A stretch of DNA of 64,000 nucleotides from Veillonella rogosae JCM 15642 (GCF_002959775.1 NZ_PPCX01000010.1:186001-250000); one strand, 5' to 3'. Positions 17,986-27,560 are shown, counted from the stretch's first letter. Made by a program: numbers and translations. Notes: generated by a model from the letters alone, not told the origin.

Positions 17986-19629
17986 ATGAAACTAAATAAA
18001 TTATCTTTGTCCTTGGCAATCACATTGGCCCTTGGTTCCACATTCGGCATGGCTCACGCTGAAACAACCGCGGCACATACAAAAGCAAAAACAACAACAG
18101 TAACAAATACACAAGCTAAAGCAACACCTGCGAAAGCTACAACTGCTAAAACAACTGCAAAAACAGAAACTAAAGCTACAGAAGCTAAACCAGCTACAGC
18201 TGAAAAAGCTAGTGAAGCAAAAGCGGAAGCTAAACCTACTGCAAAAGCAACAGAAGCTAAAACAATAACTAAAGCTAAAGAAGCATTGCCAGCAGGCGTG
18301 TACACAGACACTAAAGACAACTGGGCACGCGATGCGATCCAAGCAATGTCTCAAGCTGGTTACCTTTCCGGTTACTCTGACAATACGTTCAAACCTAGCG
18401 CTCAAATCACACGTGAACAAGCAGCTGCTATTTATGGTAAAGTGTTGCAACACAACTTAAACGAACAAGAATTAGCTGATATCGTAACTAAAGAATCCGC
18501 TACTTCCTACTCTGACGTAGAAGCAGATCGTTGGTCTAACTCCGCTATCAAATTGGTAAGCGCTGCAGGCGTTATGCAAGGCACATCTAAAACAGCTTTC
18601 ACACCTAGCAAAACTATGAACCGTGAAGAGTTTGTTGCCTCCGCAGCTAGCTTAGCTAAAAAATTAAACATTACAACTCCTGTGAAAACAGAAAAAATAA
18701 GATTTAAAGATGAAGATAGCATTTCTTTAGATTATGTGGCAGATATTAACTACATGGCAGAACGTGGCATTGTAGCATCTGGCACAACAGAAAACTTTAA
18801 CCCTAAACAACCTGTAACAAGAGCACAAGCGGCTACAATTTTGAACCGCATGCTTAACGGTGCTGGCCTTGCTACACCAAAACACGCTGTACCTGAAGCT
18901 AAAGCTGAAACAGCTGTAAAAGAAGATGCTAAAAAAGTAGAAAAAGCAGTTGAAAAAGATGCATCTAAAGTAAGTAAAGATGCAAAAAAAGACGTAGCTA
19001 AACTAGATAAAGACGCTAAAAAAGATGCTGCAAAAGCTGATAAAGCGGTAAAAGAAGATGCTAAGAAAGCAGAAAAAGCTGCTAAAGCTGATGCTAAAAA
19101 AGTAGAAAAAGACGTAAAACACAATAAAAACGAAGCAGTAGCGCAAAAAACTGAACCTACGCGCACAGTTCGCCCTGTTCGTCGCAGTACTTTAAAAGCA
19201 CTCGATCAAAAACAACAATCCTCCTTGGAAGATAAAGTATTCGTAGAGTTAAATAAAACTTACAAAACTCCAGAAGCGTTCCAAGATTACGGTGTAATGT
19301 ACTGGCGTGACAACCAATTACACGTAGCGTTGAAATCAGATAGCGATATTTCCACAGTAAAAGCTAACCTTGCTTCTCGTGGCGATTCCACTGTTAATAA
19401 CTACGTTGTAGTTGAACCATCCCAATACAGCCAAACTGAATACGATGCAATCGATGCGAACTTCCGCAACTACTACAGCAAAAACGAAAAAGCTGGCACA
19501 ATCTTAGCTACATTCCCTGATGTAGAAAACAACCAACTTTACGCTGTAGTATCCACTGCATCTAAAGACACTCAACAAGGAATCTCTAAATTATTCGGTT
19601 CCAAAGTAAAAATGACAGTAAAACGCTAA
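17986..19629 (+). CDS. SLH-domain envelope protein with Lys/Ala-rich linker
   Basis: Secreted cell-envelope protein, 547 residues. A signal peptide (about 1-25, ending AHA) leads into a Thr/Ala/Lys-rich segment (26-100). Three SLH domains follow (about 104-152, 174-226 and 238-291; e.g. GYSDNTFKPSAQITREQAAAIY). Next come a highly charged Lys/Ala/Asp repeat region (about 300-385, KDAKKDAAK-like units) and a C-terminal domain (about 400-547). SLH domains in Negativicutes bind modified peptidoglycan and help hold the outer membrane. There is no beta-barrel, so it is not an OmpM porin. The C-terminal domain recurs in the next gene. Function unknown. Confidence 0.85.
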   Translation: MKLNKLSLSLAITLALGSTFGMAHAETTAAHTKAKTTTVTNTQAKATPAKATTAKTTAKTETKATEAKPATAEKASEAKAEAKPTAKATEAKTITKAKEALPAGVYTDTKDNWARDAIQAMSQAGYLSGYSDNTFKPSAQITREQAAAIYGKVLQHNLNEQELADIVTKESATSYSDVEADRWSNSAIKLVSAAGVMQGTSKTAFTPSKTMNREEFVASAASLAKKLNITTPVKTEKIRFKDEDSISLDYVADINYMAERGIVASGTTENFNPKQPVTRAQAATILNRMLNGAGLATPKHAVPEAKAETAVKEDAKKVEKAVEKDASKVSKDAKKDVAKLDKDAKKDAAKADKAVKEDAKKAEKAAKADAKKVEKDVKHNKNEAVAQKTEPTRTVRPVRRSTLKALDQKQQSSLEDKVFVELNKTYKTPEAFQDYGVMYWRDNQLHVALKSDSDISTVKANLASRGDSTVNNYVVVEPSQYSQTEYDAIDANFRNYYSKNEKAGTILATFPDVENNQLYAVVSTASKDTQQGISKLFGSKVKMTVKR

Positions 19630-19651
19630 TCGGCGTTACACTTAACCAGCC

Positions 19652-19689
19652 AAGGCAGCGTATACTCGATAGTATTACGCTGCTTTGTT
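19652..19689 (+). terminator. Terminator after the first SLH gene
   Basis: Arms aaggcagcgta / tacgctgcttt followed by GTTGT. It would uncouple the two SLH genes, leaving a 180-base spacer for a second promoter. Confidence 0.6.
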
Positions 19690-19809
19690 GTATATCACTA
19701 TGCATGCTCCTATTGACTATATTACGACGAATATAGATTTTTATGCTGGTGAAAGTTTATATTCTACGGCTATCGAGCGTTAGCCTTTACCAAGATTAGG
19801 AAGGATTTT

Positions 19810-21177
19810 ATGTACAAGAATACCTCTTACGCATTACGTGCCCTTGTTTTAGGCACATTATTAGCTGCCACAGGCCTTGGTTTTGCCTCTGCCAATACAA
19901 CAACTAGGACTAATGCTCCTACAACTACAATTAAATCTACTAAAGCTGAATCTACTTTACAAGCCCCTACAGTTGGCTCCGCTAAAGCAGATACATCTAA
20001 TGTGAACGTTGCTAAAGCAGAATCCTCTACAAAGGCAACACCTGTAGTTGTAAACAAATCTATTGGTACTCCGCAAGACATCCAAAAAATTCGCGCCCAT
20101 ATCTTCACAGATGTACCTAGCGATTTTTGGGCTGCAAACTCCATTAGTACTGTAACAAAAGCAAATCTAATGAAAGGTTACTCTGACGGTACATTCCGAC
20201 CTAATCAACCTATGACACGTGAAGAAGTAGCGGCACTCTTCAACAATATTACTGATGATGGTACAGCAGCATTCTTATCTAGCAAATTTAAAGATATTAC
20301 ATCTGACCGTTGGTCTGCTCTTGCCATCGAGTCCGTAGCTCGCAAAAATATCATTAGCGGCTACGGTGACGAAACATATAAACCTGAAAAATATATGTCT
20401 CGTCAAGAATTTGCTGTAGTAGCAGATAACTACCTTCACTACTTAGGCTATACTACAGAGGATCCAACAGCCCTCGATCATATTGCCTATGCAGACCAAA
20501 AATTCGTAGCCCCTTGGGCTCAAGATGCAGTTCGTGAACTTGCATCCCTTGGCTTCACACTCTACACGCCAGGCACATTATTCAACCCTGAAAAATATAT
20601 AACACGTGCAGAGGCTGCTGAGATTGCATATCGCATGACACAAACGGAACAATCCCTTGCGTTCCACAACACATTGTTCAAACAACAAGTGGAAAATAAG
20701 ACAGCTAAGATCATCAGCAAAGCTTTAAACTATGACAATGACTTCACAAAATTCCGTCAAGATGGTGCCCTCTTCTGGGAAGCAGGTCAATTACATGCGT
20801 CCTTAACAGATCAAAAGAAAGCTGACCTTGTTACTAACGCTATCGCACAAGCTCACGACCCACAGTTAGATAGAGCTGTAGTTGTATCAAAAGGCAAACT
20901 GACACAAGAACAACTAGAGGATTATCAATCCGATGCGATCGCCCTGTACCAAGAGAAGGAACCGCAAGGAAAAATTCTTTCCATCGCACCAAACACTGAT
21001 ACAAGTGCCCTTCTTATTACCGTTGATTCCATTCAAAAACCAACCCTAAAAGCATTCAAAAAGAAATTTGGTGAGAAAGTGTTCCTACAACTACCACCAG
21101 AACCACTTACAAACACAAATGGAGCAATTCAATTCCCATTGCCTCCACGAGTAAACTACTACAACGACAAACAGTAA
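19810..21177 (+). CDS. Second SLH-domain envelope protein, paralogue of the preceding gene
   Basis: 455 residues: signal peptide (about 1-29), Thr/Ser/Lys-rich region, and three SLH domains (about 96-146, 158-210 and 222-276; e.g. GYSDGTFRPNQPMTREEVAALF). The C-terminal domain (about 300-455) shares its layout with the upstream protein: FRQDGALFWEAGQLHASL here against FQDYGVMYWRDNQLHVAL there, then a GKILSIAP/GTILATFP strand. It lacks the long Lys/Ala repeat and ends in a Pro/Asn-rich tail. AAGGA precedes the ATG. A tandem-duplication origin is likely; the shared C-terminal domain is unrecognised. Confidence 0.85.
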   Translation: MYKNTSYALRALVLGTLLAATGLGFASANTTTRTNAPTTTIKSTKAESTLQAPTVGSAKADTSNVNVAKAESSTKATPVVVNKSIGTPQDIQKIRAHIFTDVPSDFWAANSISTVTKANLMKGYSDGTFRPNQPMTREEVAALFNNITDDGTAAFLSSKFKDITSDRWSALAIESVARKNIISGYGDETYKPEKYMSRQEFAVVADNYLHYLGYTTEDPTALDHIAYADQKFVAPWAQDAVRELASLGFTLYTPGTLFNPEKYITRAEAAEIAYRMTQTEQSLAFHNTLFKQQVENKTAKIISKALNYDNDFTKFRQDGALFWEAGQLHASLTDQKKADLVTNAIAQAHDPQLDRAVVVSKGKLTQEQLEDYQSDAIALYQEKEPQGKILSIAPNTDTSALLITVDSIQKPTLKAFKKKFGEKVFLQLPPEPLTNTNGAIQFPLPPRVNYYNDKQ

Positions 21178-21189
21178 TTAAGAGAACTC

Positions 21190-21219
21190 TAAAAAGCCGT
21201 GTACGTACACGGCTTTTTA
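21190..21219 (+). terminator. Terminator after the SLH gene pair
   Basis: Perfect hairpin aaaaagccgtgtac / gtacacggcttttt. Confidence 0.9.
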
Positions 21220-21346
21220 TTATGCTTCTAGTAATATATAATGCTAATCTTGTGAACTAATTACTTTAAGATTCCTGCAAATTCTACTTATCAAGTAATC
21301 TATGCCAATTGGTTTAATCTAATTAAAACGTATATAAATTATGTAC

Positions 21347-21368
21347 AAAAAAGAACCGCCCCCAATGG
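21347..21368. terminator. Left half of a terminator split by the insertion sequence
   Basis: AAAAGAACCGCCCCCAATGG pairs with GGGAGCGGTTCTTTT at 22830-22844. Removing the insertion sequence and one TGG copy restores a normal A/T-flanked hairpin, which would end the convergent secreted-protein gene. Confidence 0.75.
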
Positions 21369-21417
21369 TGAACTGCACCCCAAAAATTGGACACAATTTT
21401 TGGAGGTGCAGTTTTTT

Positions 21418-21969
21418 ATGTCAAAATATTCAAAAGAAGTAAAAGAAAAGGCTATTTATCTTTCTAAAAAAGGCTGGAGTCGCTTTAGAATTGCTAAAGA
21501 GCTTGAAGTTCCAGAAAGTACTGTAAGAAATTGGCTATACAAGTTTAAGCTTAGTCATAATTTGACCCATAAAATTGGTAAACAAGTATTTTCAGCAGCT
21601 TTTAAACGTAAAGTTCTTGAAACTCGGTGGAAGAATAAGTTATCCTATAATGAAACAGCAGAATTATTTAATTTAGATAACCCTGGTCTAATTGCCATGT
21701 GGCAAAAGCGGTATTTAGACGAAGGGATTTTAGGGTTGCAGCCCAAGCCTAAAGGTAGACCATCTATGAAACCGAAAGAACTAATACCATCTACAAAAGA
21801 TCAATGTATTAAATCAGACAAAGAACGGATAAAAGAACTAGAAGCTGAAATCGCTAGGTTGAAATATGAAATATCTTTCTATGACGACTTTATGAAAGAA
21901 ATGCGTGAAATTGCTAAACCTAATAAAGCTGTAAAAAAAAAGCACAAACAATTGCCATCGAAAGATTAA
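21418..21969 (+). CDS. IS150-type transposase OrfA
   Basis: DNA-binding subunit with two helix-turn-helix modules (GWSRFRIAKELEVPESTVRNWL and LSYNETAELFNLDNPGLIAMWQKRY) and a C-terminal coiled coil (ERIKELEAEIARLKYEI). Start at 21418; GGAGG is about 11 bases upstream, inside the left inverted repeat. Near the end, nine A residues followed by G (21933-21942) give the A-AAA-AAG slip heptamer typical of IS3 elements. Confidence 0.9.
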   Translation: MSKYSKEVKEKAIYLSKKGWSRFRIAKELEVPESTVRNWLYKFKLSHNLTHKIGKQVFSAAFKRKVLETRWKNKLSYNETAELFNLDNPGLIAMWQKRYLDEGILGLQPKPKGRPSMKPKELIPSTKDQCIKSDKERIKELEAEIARLKYEISFYDDFMKEMREIAKPNKAVKKKHKQLPSKD

Positions 21970-22796
21970 GAAAAATATATCCCCTTCAGTTTATGCTTGA
22001 GTACTTTGGCATTAGTCGTAGTACATATTATGCACGCTTGGTTAGCATAAAAAAGGGAGACAAATATGCAGAGGAACGAGAAGCGATTCGTACACTGGTA
22101 ACGATGAATAAAGGTCGCTACGGATATCGCCGAATCACAATAGCATTACATAAATTAGGCTTCCATATGAATCACAAAGTTGTGATGCGTATTATGAAGG
22201 AAGAAAACTTAACATGTAAAGTTCGTCTAAAGAAGTACCGTTCATATAGGGGTACCGAAGGAAAAATTGCTCCTAATATCATTAAGCGAAACTTTACGGC
22301 AACAAAGCCAGATCAAAAATGGACAACAGATATTACCGAATTCCACTTGTTTGGGCGTAAGGTTTATTTATCACCAATCTTAGATATGTATAATGGAGAA
22401 ATTGTATCCTATGAAATATCAGAACGCCCTGTATTAACACAGGTGTTATCTATGCTAGATAAGGCCTTTAAAAACAGGCCACATAGCAAAGGTTGTATCT
22501 TACATTCGGATCAAGGCTGGCAGTACCAGCATAGCAGTTATCAAGAAACATTAAAAAATCACGCTATCATCCAAAGTATGTCTCGAAAAGGAAACTGTTT
22601 GGATAATAGCGTGATGGAAAACTTCTTTGGCTTACTAAAGTCAGAGTTGTTATATTTAGAGGAATTTACTTCCTATGAAGATTTTATCAACAAATTAAGA
22701 GATTATATTGATTATTACAATACAAAACGCATTAAGCTCAAATTAAAAGGAATGAGTCCGGTAGAATACCGAACTCATTCCCAAAAAGTAGCTTAA
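21942..22796 (+). CDS. IS150-type transposase OrfB (DDE integrase domain), read by -1 frameshift
   Basis: In the -1 frame, sequence continuous with OrfB runs from 21942 (AQTIAIERLRKIYPLQF) into the ATG at 21993, so the active enzyme is an OrfAB fusion. The integrase core shows the catalytic triad: Asp in WTTDITEF, Asp in LHSDQGWQY, and Glu in NSVMENFFGLLKSE. The C-terminal RIKLKLKGMSPVEYR is standard for the group. Confidence 0.9.
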   Translation, partial: AQTIAIERLRKIYPLQFMLEYFGISRSTYYARLVSIKKGDKYAEEREAIRTLVTMNKGRYGYRRITIALHKLGFHMNHKVVMRIMKEENLTCKVRLKKYRSYRGTEGKIAPNIIKRNFTATKPDQKWTTDITEFHLFGRKVYLSPILDMYNGEIVSYEISERPVLTQVLSMLDKAFKNRPHSKGCILHSDQGWQYQHSSYQETLKNHAIIQSMSRKGNCLDNSVMENFFGLLKSELLYLEEFTSYEDFINKLRDYIDYYNTKRIKLKLKGMSPVEYRTHSQKVA

Positions 22797-22828
22797 TTAT
22801 ATCTGTCCAAGAAAATGGGTGCAGATCA

Positions 22829-22844
22829 TGGGAGCGGTTCTTTT
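22829..22844. terminator. Right half of the split terminator
   Basis: TGGGAGCGGTTCTTTT complements the left half at 21347-21368. The gene entering from the right (ending at 22897) now reads into the insertion sequence unless OrfB-side sequence stops it. Confidence 0.7.
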
Positions 22845-22896
22845 GACATTAAACAGCTGTTACTATACACACAATCGAATTCACACGGTTCGATTA

Positions 22897-23739
22897 TTAT
22901 TTTGTTACATCATTTTGGCGGTCACGTAAGTTACCAACTGGTACATATACAGTGCCTGCACTGTGGATTGTATCCACGTCTTGTTGCAAGATCATTACAA
23001 CGGAATAATCATCAGTTGTGTAGAACTCAGTCGGCATTTTGTCGATATTTACATCGCTGCCTAGTTTATCTTTCACTTCTTGATTATTATTAATAGCATT
23101 CACTAACTCTTTTTTGTTAAGACCACCGAGGTCATACAAGGATAATTGACGACCTGTTGTAGTATTAAACGTGAAGCCTTTTACATAGTTCACACCATTT
23201 GCATCGCGATCACGCATTGTGTATGTGTGAATCAATACGCTGAGAATGCCATTTTTATCTGTTTTAACATCGTAGTACATCACTACATTTGTTTTATCAG
23301 CTTCTTTAGCATTTAATTTCTCTACGTCATTTTGTACTTTAGCAACATATTTTTTAATAGTTGTATTGATTGCTTTTTCTACAGTTGGGCTAACGGATTT
23401 AACCTCTGGGAATACTAAGTCTAAATGATCTGTAGTGGATTCCACAGGAGATACTGCTACCTCTTTGCGGTCCATATAACGGTCCGCATTAGGTGATACT
23501 ACCTCAACTGCATTGCGGTCAACTTTAGATACTTCAGAACGCAACACACGATTTTGCTCTGGAGTTGCAGTGCTAGAGATACGGTGTGTTAAATCATTAC
23601 GGCTTACTTTATTCGTATCAGCTTGAGCCGCTTGCACTGTTGCAGTATCTTTAGTTACAGGAATTGCTTCGCTTGCTGCGAAGGATACTACTGGCAATGC
23701 AGCAGCCATCATGATGAGTACAGACTGTTTTAATTTCAT
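22897..23739 (-). CDS. Secreted DUF3298/DUF4163-type protein
   Basis: 280 residues with a signal peptide ending FAA and a disordered N-terminal region. The C-terminal domain resembles the DUF4163-DUF3298 pair found in RsiV and PdaC-type envelope proteins (FPEVKSVSPTVEKAINTTIKKY; FNTTTGRQLSLYDLGGL; EFYTTDDYSVVMILQQ). It is likely periplasmic or surface-located; enzymatic activity is unknown. It lies 12 nt after the OPT transporter gene, so both form an operon. Its original terminator is split by the insertion sequence. Confidence 0.75.
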   Translation of the reverse strand: MKLKQSVLIMMAAALPVVSFAASEAIPVTKDTATVQAAQADTNKVSRNDLTHRISSTATPEQNRVLRSEVSKVDRNAVEVVSPNADRYMDRKEVAVSPVESTTDHLDLVFPEVKSVSPTVEKAINTTIKKYVAKVQNDVEKLNAKEADKTNVVMYYDVKTDKNGILSVLIHTYTMRDRDANGVNYVKGFTFNTTTGRQLSLYDLGGLNKKELVNAINNNQEVKDKLGSDVNIDKMPTEFYTTDDYSVVMILQQDVDTIHSAGTVYVPVGNLRDRQNDVTK

Positions 23740-23750
23740 TGTTTAACCTC

Positions 23751-25832
23751 TTATTGTTGTTCTTGTTCAGCTTTCATAGCTAAAGCTTCTTCTTTATTGA
23801 ATTTGTGTGTTACAACACGACGAACAAGGTAGAGACCAGAGAATGCAAATGCAAGCAATCCTAACCATTGTGCTGTGCTTTCAAAATCAGGACCTACTAA
23901 TTCGAGTGGAGATTCACCGCCACCAGTTGTAACAGACAATACAATAATAACAGCTATGATTACACCAATCAAGCTTTCACCAACAATCAAACCAGAAGCG
24001 AAGAGAACGCCACGGCGGTTAGATTGTTCAACATCGTACTCAGCGAGTTCGCCAGCACGCATTTTAGCACGAGCTACTAGGTAACGGCCTACGAAATAGC
24101 TAATGAAAGAACCTAAGATAAGAGGTACTTCCAATGTTGGAGGTAAGTAAATACCCATACCAACTGCCAATGGAGGCAATGTTAAAGAAGCTGTTGTGCT
24201 CTTAAGAATCAAGTTAACGATGATTGCTACTACGCCAACACAAACGCCGATCAAGATGTAATCCCAATCCATGCTGGAACTGAAGATACCTTGAGCAATT
24301 GTAGTCATCAAAGTTGCTTGTGGAGCGGATAATGCAGCATTAGGGTCCATTTCAGCACGTGGTAACGCACCTGTGAAGCCATATGCTTGGTAAAGCAAGT
24401 TAAGAACAGGAGCAATTGCAACTGCACCAGCTACAGAGCCAAGTAACAACGCAATTTGTTGACGCCAAGGTGTAGCACCAACGAGTTGACCTGTTTTCAA
24501 GTCTTGCAAGTTATCGTTAGAAATAGATGCAATGGCGATAACTACGGATGTCATGAAGATAGCCATAGCTGTAGCGAATTGTACGCCTGCTTCTGTAGCG
24601 AACAAGTTATTTTCAGAAGCGATGAAGTACACCACTAAGGAAGAAATAATAGTCGCCAAGATACCAATACCAGAAATTGGAGATGCAGATGTACCGATAA
24701 GACCTGCCATGTAACCACATGCAGCAGCTACGAAGAAGCCGATTAATAAAGCTACTAAGATGCCTACTACAACAAGAGTCCACATTAAGCCAGCACTAAT
24801 AGGTACTGCGGAAACGAATTCCCAGAATGTGAATACTAAACCAATAAGAATAACTGCGAACACGCCTAAAACGGATTTTGTGCTCATATCTGTATCCATG
24901 CGATGCAATTCGCGGTCACTAGAACTGCTGTTCATGGATTGTACAGAAATTTTCATACCTTCGATGATAGGTTTGATCAAAGTAATCAAAGTCCAAATCG
25001 CTGCGATACCGATAGCACCAGCACCGATGAAACGAACTTTAGATTTCCAGATGCCCATTGCGAACTTAGCAGTAGCGCCACCATCTGGAGCAAACATGTT
25101 AGTGAAGTAAGGTACGAAGCCAGCCCACGCGATAAGTACACCAACGAGGATAGCGATACCAGAAGCGATACCGATAAGGTAACCAGCACCTAACAATGCT
25201 GTAGAGAAGCCCAATGGAATTTGAGTAATACCTTTGCTACCTACAGGAAGCCAGAAGCTCATGCTGTCGCCAAGTACTTTAAAACCATTTGCACAAAGGC
25301 TGATAAGACCAGCTACAAAACCACCGGATACGATATCGCCCATACCGGAGCTAGATTGCGGGCCTGCACCAGCATTGTGAGAGCCAACTTTCAAAATTTC
25401 TGCTGCTGCACGGCCTTCTGGATATGGTAGATCACTATTTACTACCATGGCACGGCGCAATGGAATAGTGAATAACACACCTAGAGAACCACCGCATGCG
25501 CAGAGCAAGAATGTTTGCCAGAATGGGAAGCCGTTCCAATACCCAAGCATGAGTAGACCTGGCAAGATAAAGATAATTGCGGACAAAGTACCGGCTGCAG
25601 AAGCCTGTGTTTGTACCATGTTGTTTTCAAGAACGTTAGAATCCTTGAAGAAACGTAAAATTGCCATTGAAATAATGGCTGCCGGAATGGATGACGAGAA
25701 TGTCAAACCAACCTTCAAACCGAGATATACGTTAGATGCTGTAAAAATAACAGTAATTAATGCACCAAGTAGCATCCCACGTACCGTCAGTTCCGGCAGA
25801 TGAAGGTCATGGCTCATAAAGTCATGTTTCAT
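23751..25832 (-). CDS. OPT-family oligopeptide/metal-complex transporter
   Basis: 693-residue integral membrane importer with about 14-16 hydrophobic segments. OPT motifs: SNVYLGLKVGLTFSSSIPAA near the N-terminus, NNMVQTQASAAGTLSA, and DLPYPEGRAAAEILKVG. Bacterial members move peptides or metal chelates using the proton gradient. AGGAGG lies 9 bases before the ATG. It heads the operon with the DUF3298-type secreted protein. The substrate is undetermined. Confidence 0.9.
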   Translation of the reverse strand: MKHDFMSHDLHLPELTVRGMLLGALITVIFTASNVYLGLKVGLTFSSSIPAAIISMAILRFFKDSNVLENNMVQTQASAAGTLSAIIFILPGLLMLGYWNGFPFWQTFLLCACGGSLGVLFTIPLRRAMVVNSDLPYPEGRAAAEILKVGSHNAGAGPQSSSGMGDIVSGGFVAGLISLCANGFKVLGDSMSFWLPVGSKGITQIPLGFSTALLGAGYLIGIASGIAILVGVLIAWAGFVPYFTNMFAPDGGATAKFAMGIWKSKVRFIGAGAIGIAAIWTLITLIKPIIEGMKISVQSMNSSSSDRELHRMDTDMSTKSVLGVFAVILIGLVFTFWEFVSAVPISAGLMWTLVVVGILVALLIGFFVAAACGYMAGLIGTSASPISGIGILATIISSLVVYFIASENNLFATEAGVQFATAMAIFMTSVVIAIASISNDNLQDLKTGQLVGATPWRQQIALLLGSVAGAVAIAPVLNLLYQAYGFTGALPRAEMDPNAALSAPQATLMTTIAQGIFSSSMDWDYILIGVCVGVVAIIVNLILKSTTASLTLPPLAVGMGIYLPPTLEVPLILGSFISYFVGRYLVARAKMRAGELAEYDVEQSNRRGVLFASGLIVGESLIGVIIAVIIVLSVTTGGGESPLELVGPDFESTAQWLGLLAFAFSGLYLVRRVVTHKFNKEEALAMKAEQEQQ

Positions 25833-26057
25833 AAGTACTTACCTCCTCTGTGAAACTAGAGCTTAAAACAATATAATAAGCTACTTCCATTTTATCGTGT
25901 TAAAGCGATGATTTCAATATATATGCGATATTTATAATGTATACATGTAAATAGATATAAATTATGCCCCTTATATGCATAAATCGCATATATAACTCCT
26001 CTCTATATGAAAATAGAAATCATTCTCTTTTATTCTGTACAAATATACAAGATTTTA

Positions 26058-26063
26058 TATAAT
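26058..26063 (+). promoter_or_regulatory. Probable fumC -10 box
   Basis: TATAAT with a weak TGTACA 16 bp upstream, 49 bases before the fumC start. A small CCGAC/GTCGG hairpin (26071-26087) lies in the leader. No other feature was recognised between 25833 and 26111. Confidence 0.4.
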
Positions 26064-26111
26064 TAAATTACCGACAGTAAGGTCGGCATGTCTTTTAAGG
26101 AGGTTGTAATT

Positions 26112-27467
26112 ATGGAAACAAGAATTGAATACGATTCAATGGGACCAGTCGAAGTCGACGCTAGACGAATTTACGGACCTCAAACGCAACGCTCGTTCAA
26201 TAACTTTAAGATCGGTGATCACCGCATCCCTATTGAACAAATCAAGGCGCTTGCGCTTGTCAAAAAAGCATGTGCTTTAACTAATGCTAAGTGTGGCGCA
26301 GTAACCGAGGAAAAAGCGAAACTCATCGCTCAAGTAGTAGATGAGATCGTGGACGGCAAATGGGATGATGAATTCCCGTTAACGGTATTCCAAACAGGTT
26401 CTGGTACACAGACTAATATGAATGTGAACGAAGTAATCGCTCACCGGGCTAAACAGTTAGATGAAAGCAATCCGCTCCATCCTAACGACGATGTAAACCG
26501 CGGCCAAAGTACAAACGATACATTCCCTACGGCAATGCATATCTGCGGATACTTTGAAATTACAAAACGCGTCATCCCTGCTTTGGACGGCCTTATCGCA
26601 TCTTTCGAGAAATTGCAAGAAAAGGGGAAAGGCTTACAAAAAGTTGGTCGTACTCACCTACAAGATGCGACTTTCATCATGGTAGACCAAGAAATCAGTG
26701 CCTTTGTGGACGGCTTAAAAACTGCAAAAACTATGCTCGTTCAAAACGCTGACTACCTACTCGACGTAGCCCTTGGCGGCACTGCGGTCGGCACAGGCGT
26801 AAACACGCCTAAAGGCTATCTAGACGTTATGGAAACTGTATTGCCAGAGGTAACATGTGCTCCATTCCGCGTGAAAAACAACAAATTCCAAGGACTCGCT
26901 CTTAAAGATGCGTTCATGATGGCTCACGGTGCACTTAACACATTGGCGACTACCCTATTTAAAATCGCTAACGACGTCCGCTTCTTAGGCTCTGGCCCTC
27001 GTTGCGGTTACGGCGAATGGCATCTACCTGAAAACGAACCGGGCTCCTCCATCATGCCAGGCAAGGTAAATCCTACTCAATGCGAAGCCTTGACCATGGT
27101 ATGCGCCCAAGTATTCGGTCACAATACGACTATGACCATCTGTGCAGGTAGCGGTGCATTCCAATTGAACGTGTACATGCCTATCATGATCTATGACTTT
27201 GTTGAAAGCTGTCGCCTCCTCGCAGATGCGATGAATTCTTTCATAACACACTGTATCGACGGTGTAGAATTCGTACCTGAAAAACTCAACTTCTTTGTAG
27301 AACAATCCCTCATGATCGCTACATCCCTAACACCATATATCGGCTATGATAAGAGTGCTAAGGTTGTAAAAGAAGCGTACAAACGCGGTTGCTCTATTAA
27401 AGAAATCATCTTGGAAGAAAAACTCATGACCGAAGACGAATTTGCCGAAGCAGTTCGCATGAAATAA
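26112..27467 (+). CDS. fumC: Fumarate hydratase class II
   Basis: Interconverts fumarate and L-malate without an iron-sulfur cluster. 451 residues from the ATG at 26112, which follows AAGGAGG by 8 bases; the ATG at 26088 lacks this signal. Signatures: TGSGTQTNMNVNEVIAHRA, GRTHLQDAT, and the superfamily motif GSSIMPGKVNPTQCEA. In Veillonella-type metabolism it works in the lactate-pyruvate-oxaloacetate-malate-fumarate-succinate branch leading to propionate. It is monocistronic with a strong terminator. Confidence 0.95.
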   Translation: METRIEYDSMGPVEVDARRIYGPQTQRSFNNFKIGDHRIPIEQIKALALVKKACALTNAKCGAVTEEKAKLIAQVVDEIVDGKWDDEFPLTVFQTGSGTQTNMNVNEVIAHRAKQLDESNPLHPNDDVNRGQSTNDTFPTAMHICGYFEITKRVIPALDGLIASFEKLQEKGKGLQKVGRTHLQDATFIMVDQEISAFVDGLKTAKTMLVQNADYLLDVALGGTAVGTGVNTPKGYLDVMETVLPEVTCAPFRVKNNKFQGLALKDAFMMAHGALNTLATTLFKIANDVRFLGSGPRCGYGEWHLPENEPGSSIMPGKVNPTQCEALTMVCAQVFGHNTTMTICAGSGAFQLNVYMPIMIYDFVESCRLLADAMNSFITHCIDGVEFVPEKLNFFVEQSLMIATSLTPYIGYDKSAKVVKEAYKRGCSIKEIILEEKLMTEDEFAEAVRMK

Positions 27468-27527
27468 AATCTCTCTCATCTCTATGACATATATGTAACA
27501 TCCTCTCATACCTCAAATGAACGGAAT

Positions 27528-27560
27528 AAAAAACGCTACGGCAATGCCGTAGCGTTTTTT
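27528..27560. terminator. Terminator of fumC and the convergent membrane-protein genes
   Basis: Perfect 15-bp arms aaaaaacgctacggc / gccgtagcgtttttt. Confidence 0.92.

Larger units (their letters stand above)
21369..22828 (+). mobile_element. IS3-family insertion sequence, IS150 group, 1460 bp
   Basis: Terminal inverted repeats TGAACTGCACCC (left) and, reversed, TGATCTGCACCC (right), both followed by a TTGGACA. Flanks are ...CCAATGG and TGGGAG..., giving a 3-bp TGG target duplication. It holds overlapping orfA and orfB with a programmed -1 slip site. Both frames, the inverted repeats and the DDE residues are intact, so the element may still be active. It sits in the loop of a former terminator. 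Confidence 0.92.

Noticed and set aside
18001..18453. 150-residue antisense frame rich in Cys/Ser/Phe
   Set aside because: Shadow of the Lys/Ala/Thr-rich N-terminus of the SLH gene.
18750..19166. 138-residue antisense frame rich in Ala/Ser/Leu
   Set aside because: Shadow of the Lys/Ala repeats on the other strand.
21933..21942. Poly-A in OrfA as a phase-variation switch
   Set aside because: It is the standard A-AAA-AAG programmed -1 frameshift site of IS3-family elements.
25833..26057. Regulatory RNA upstream of fumC
   Set aside because: Only AT-rich sequence and a weak promoter; no stable conserved stem besides a 5-bp hairpin.
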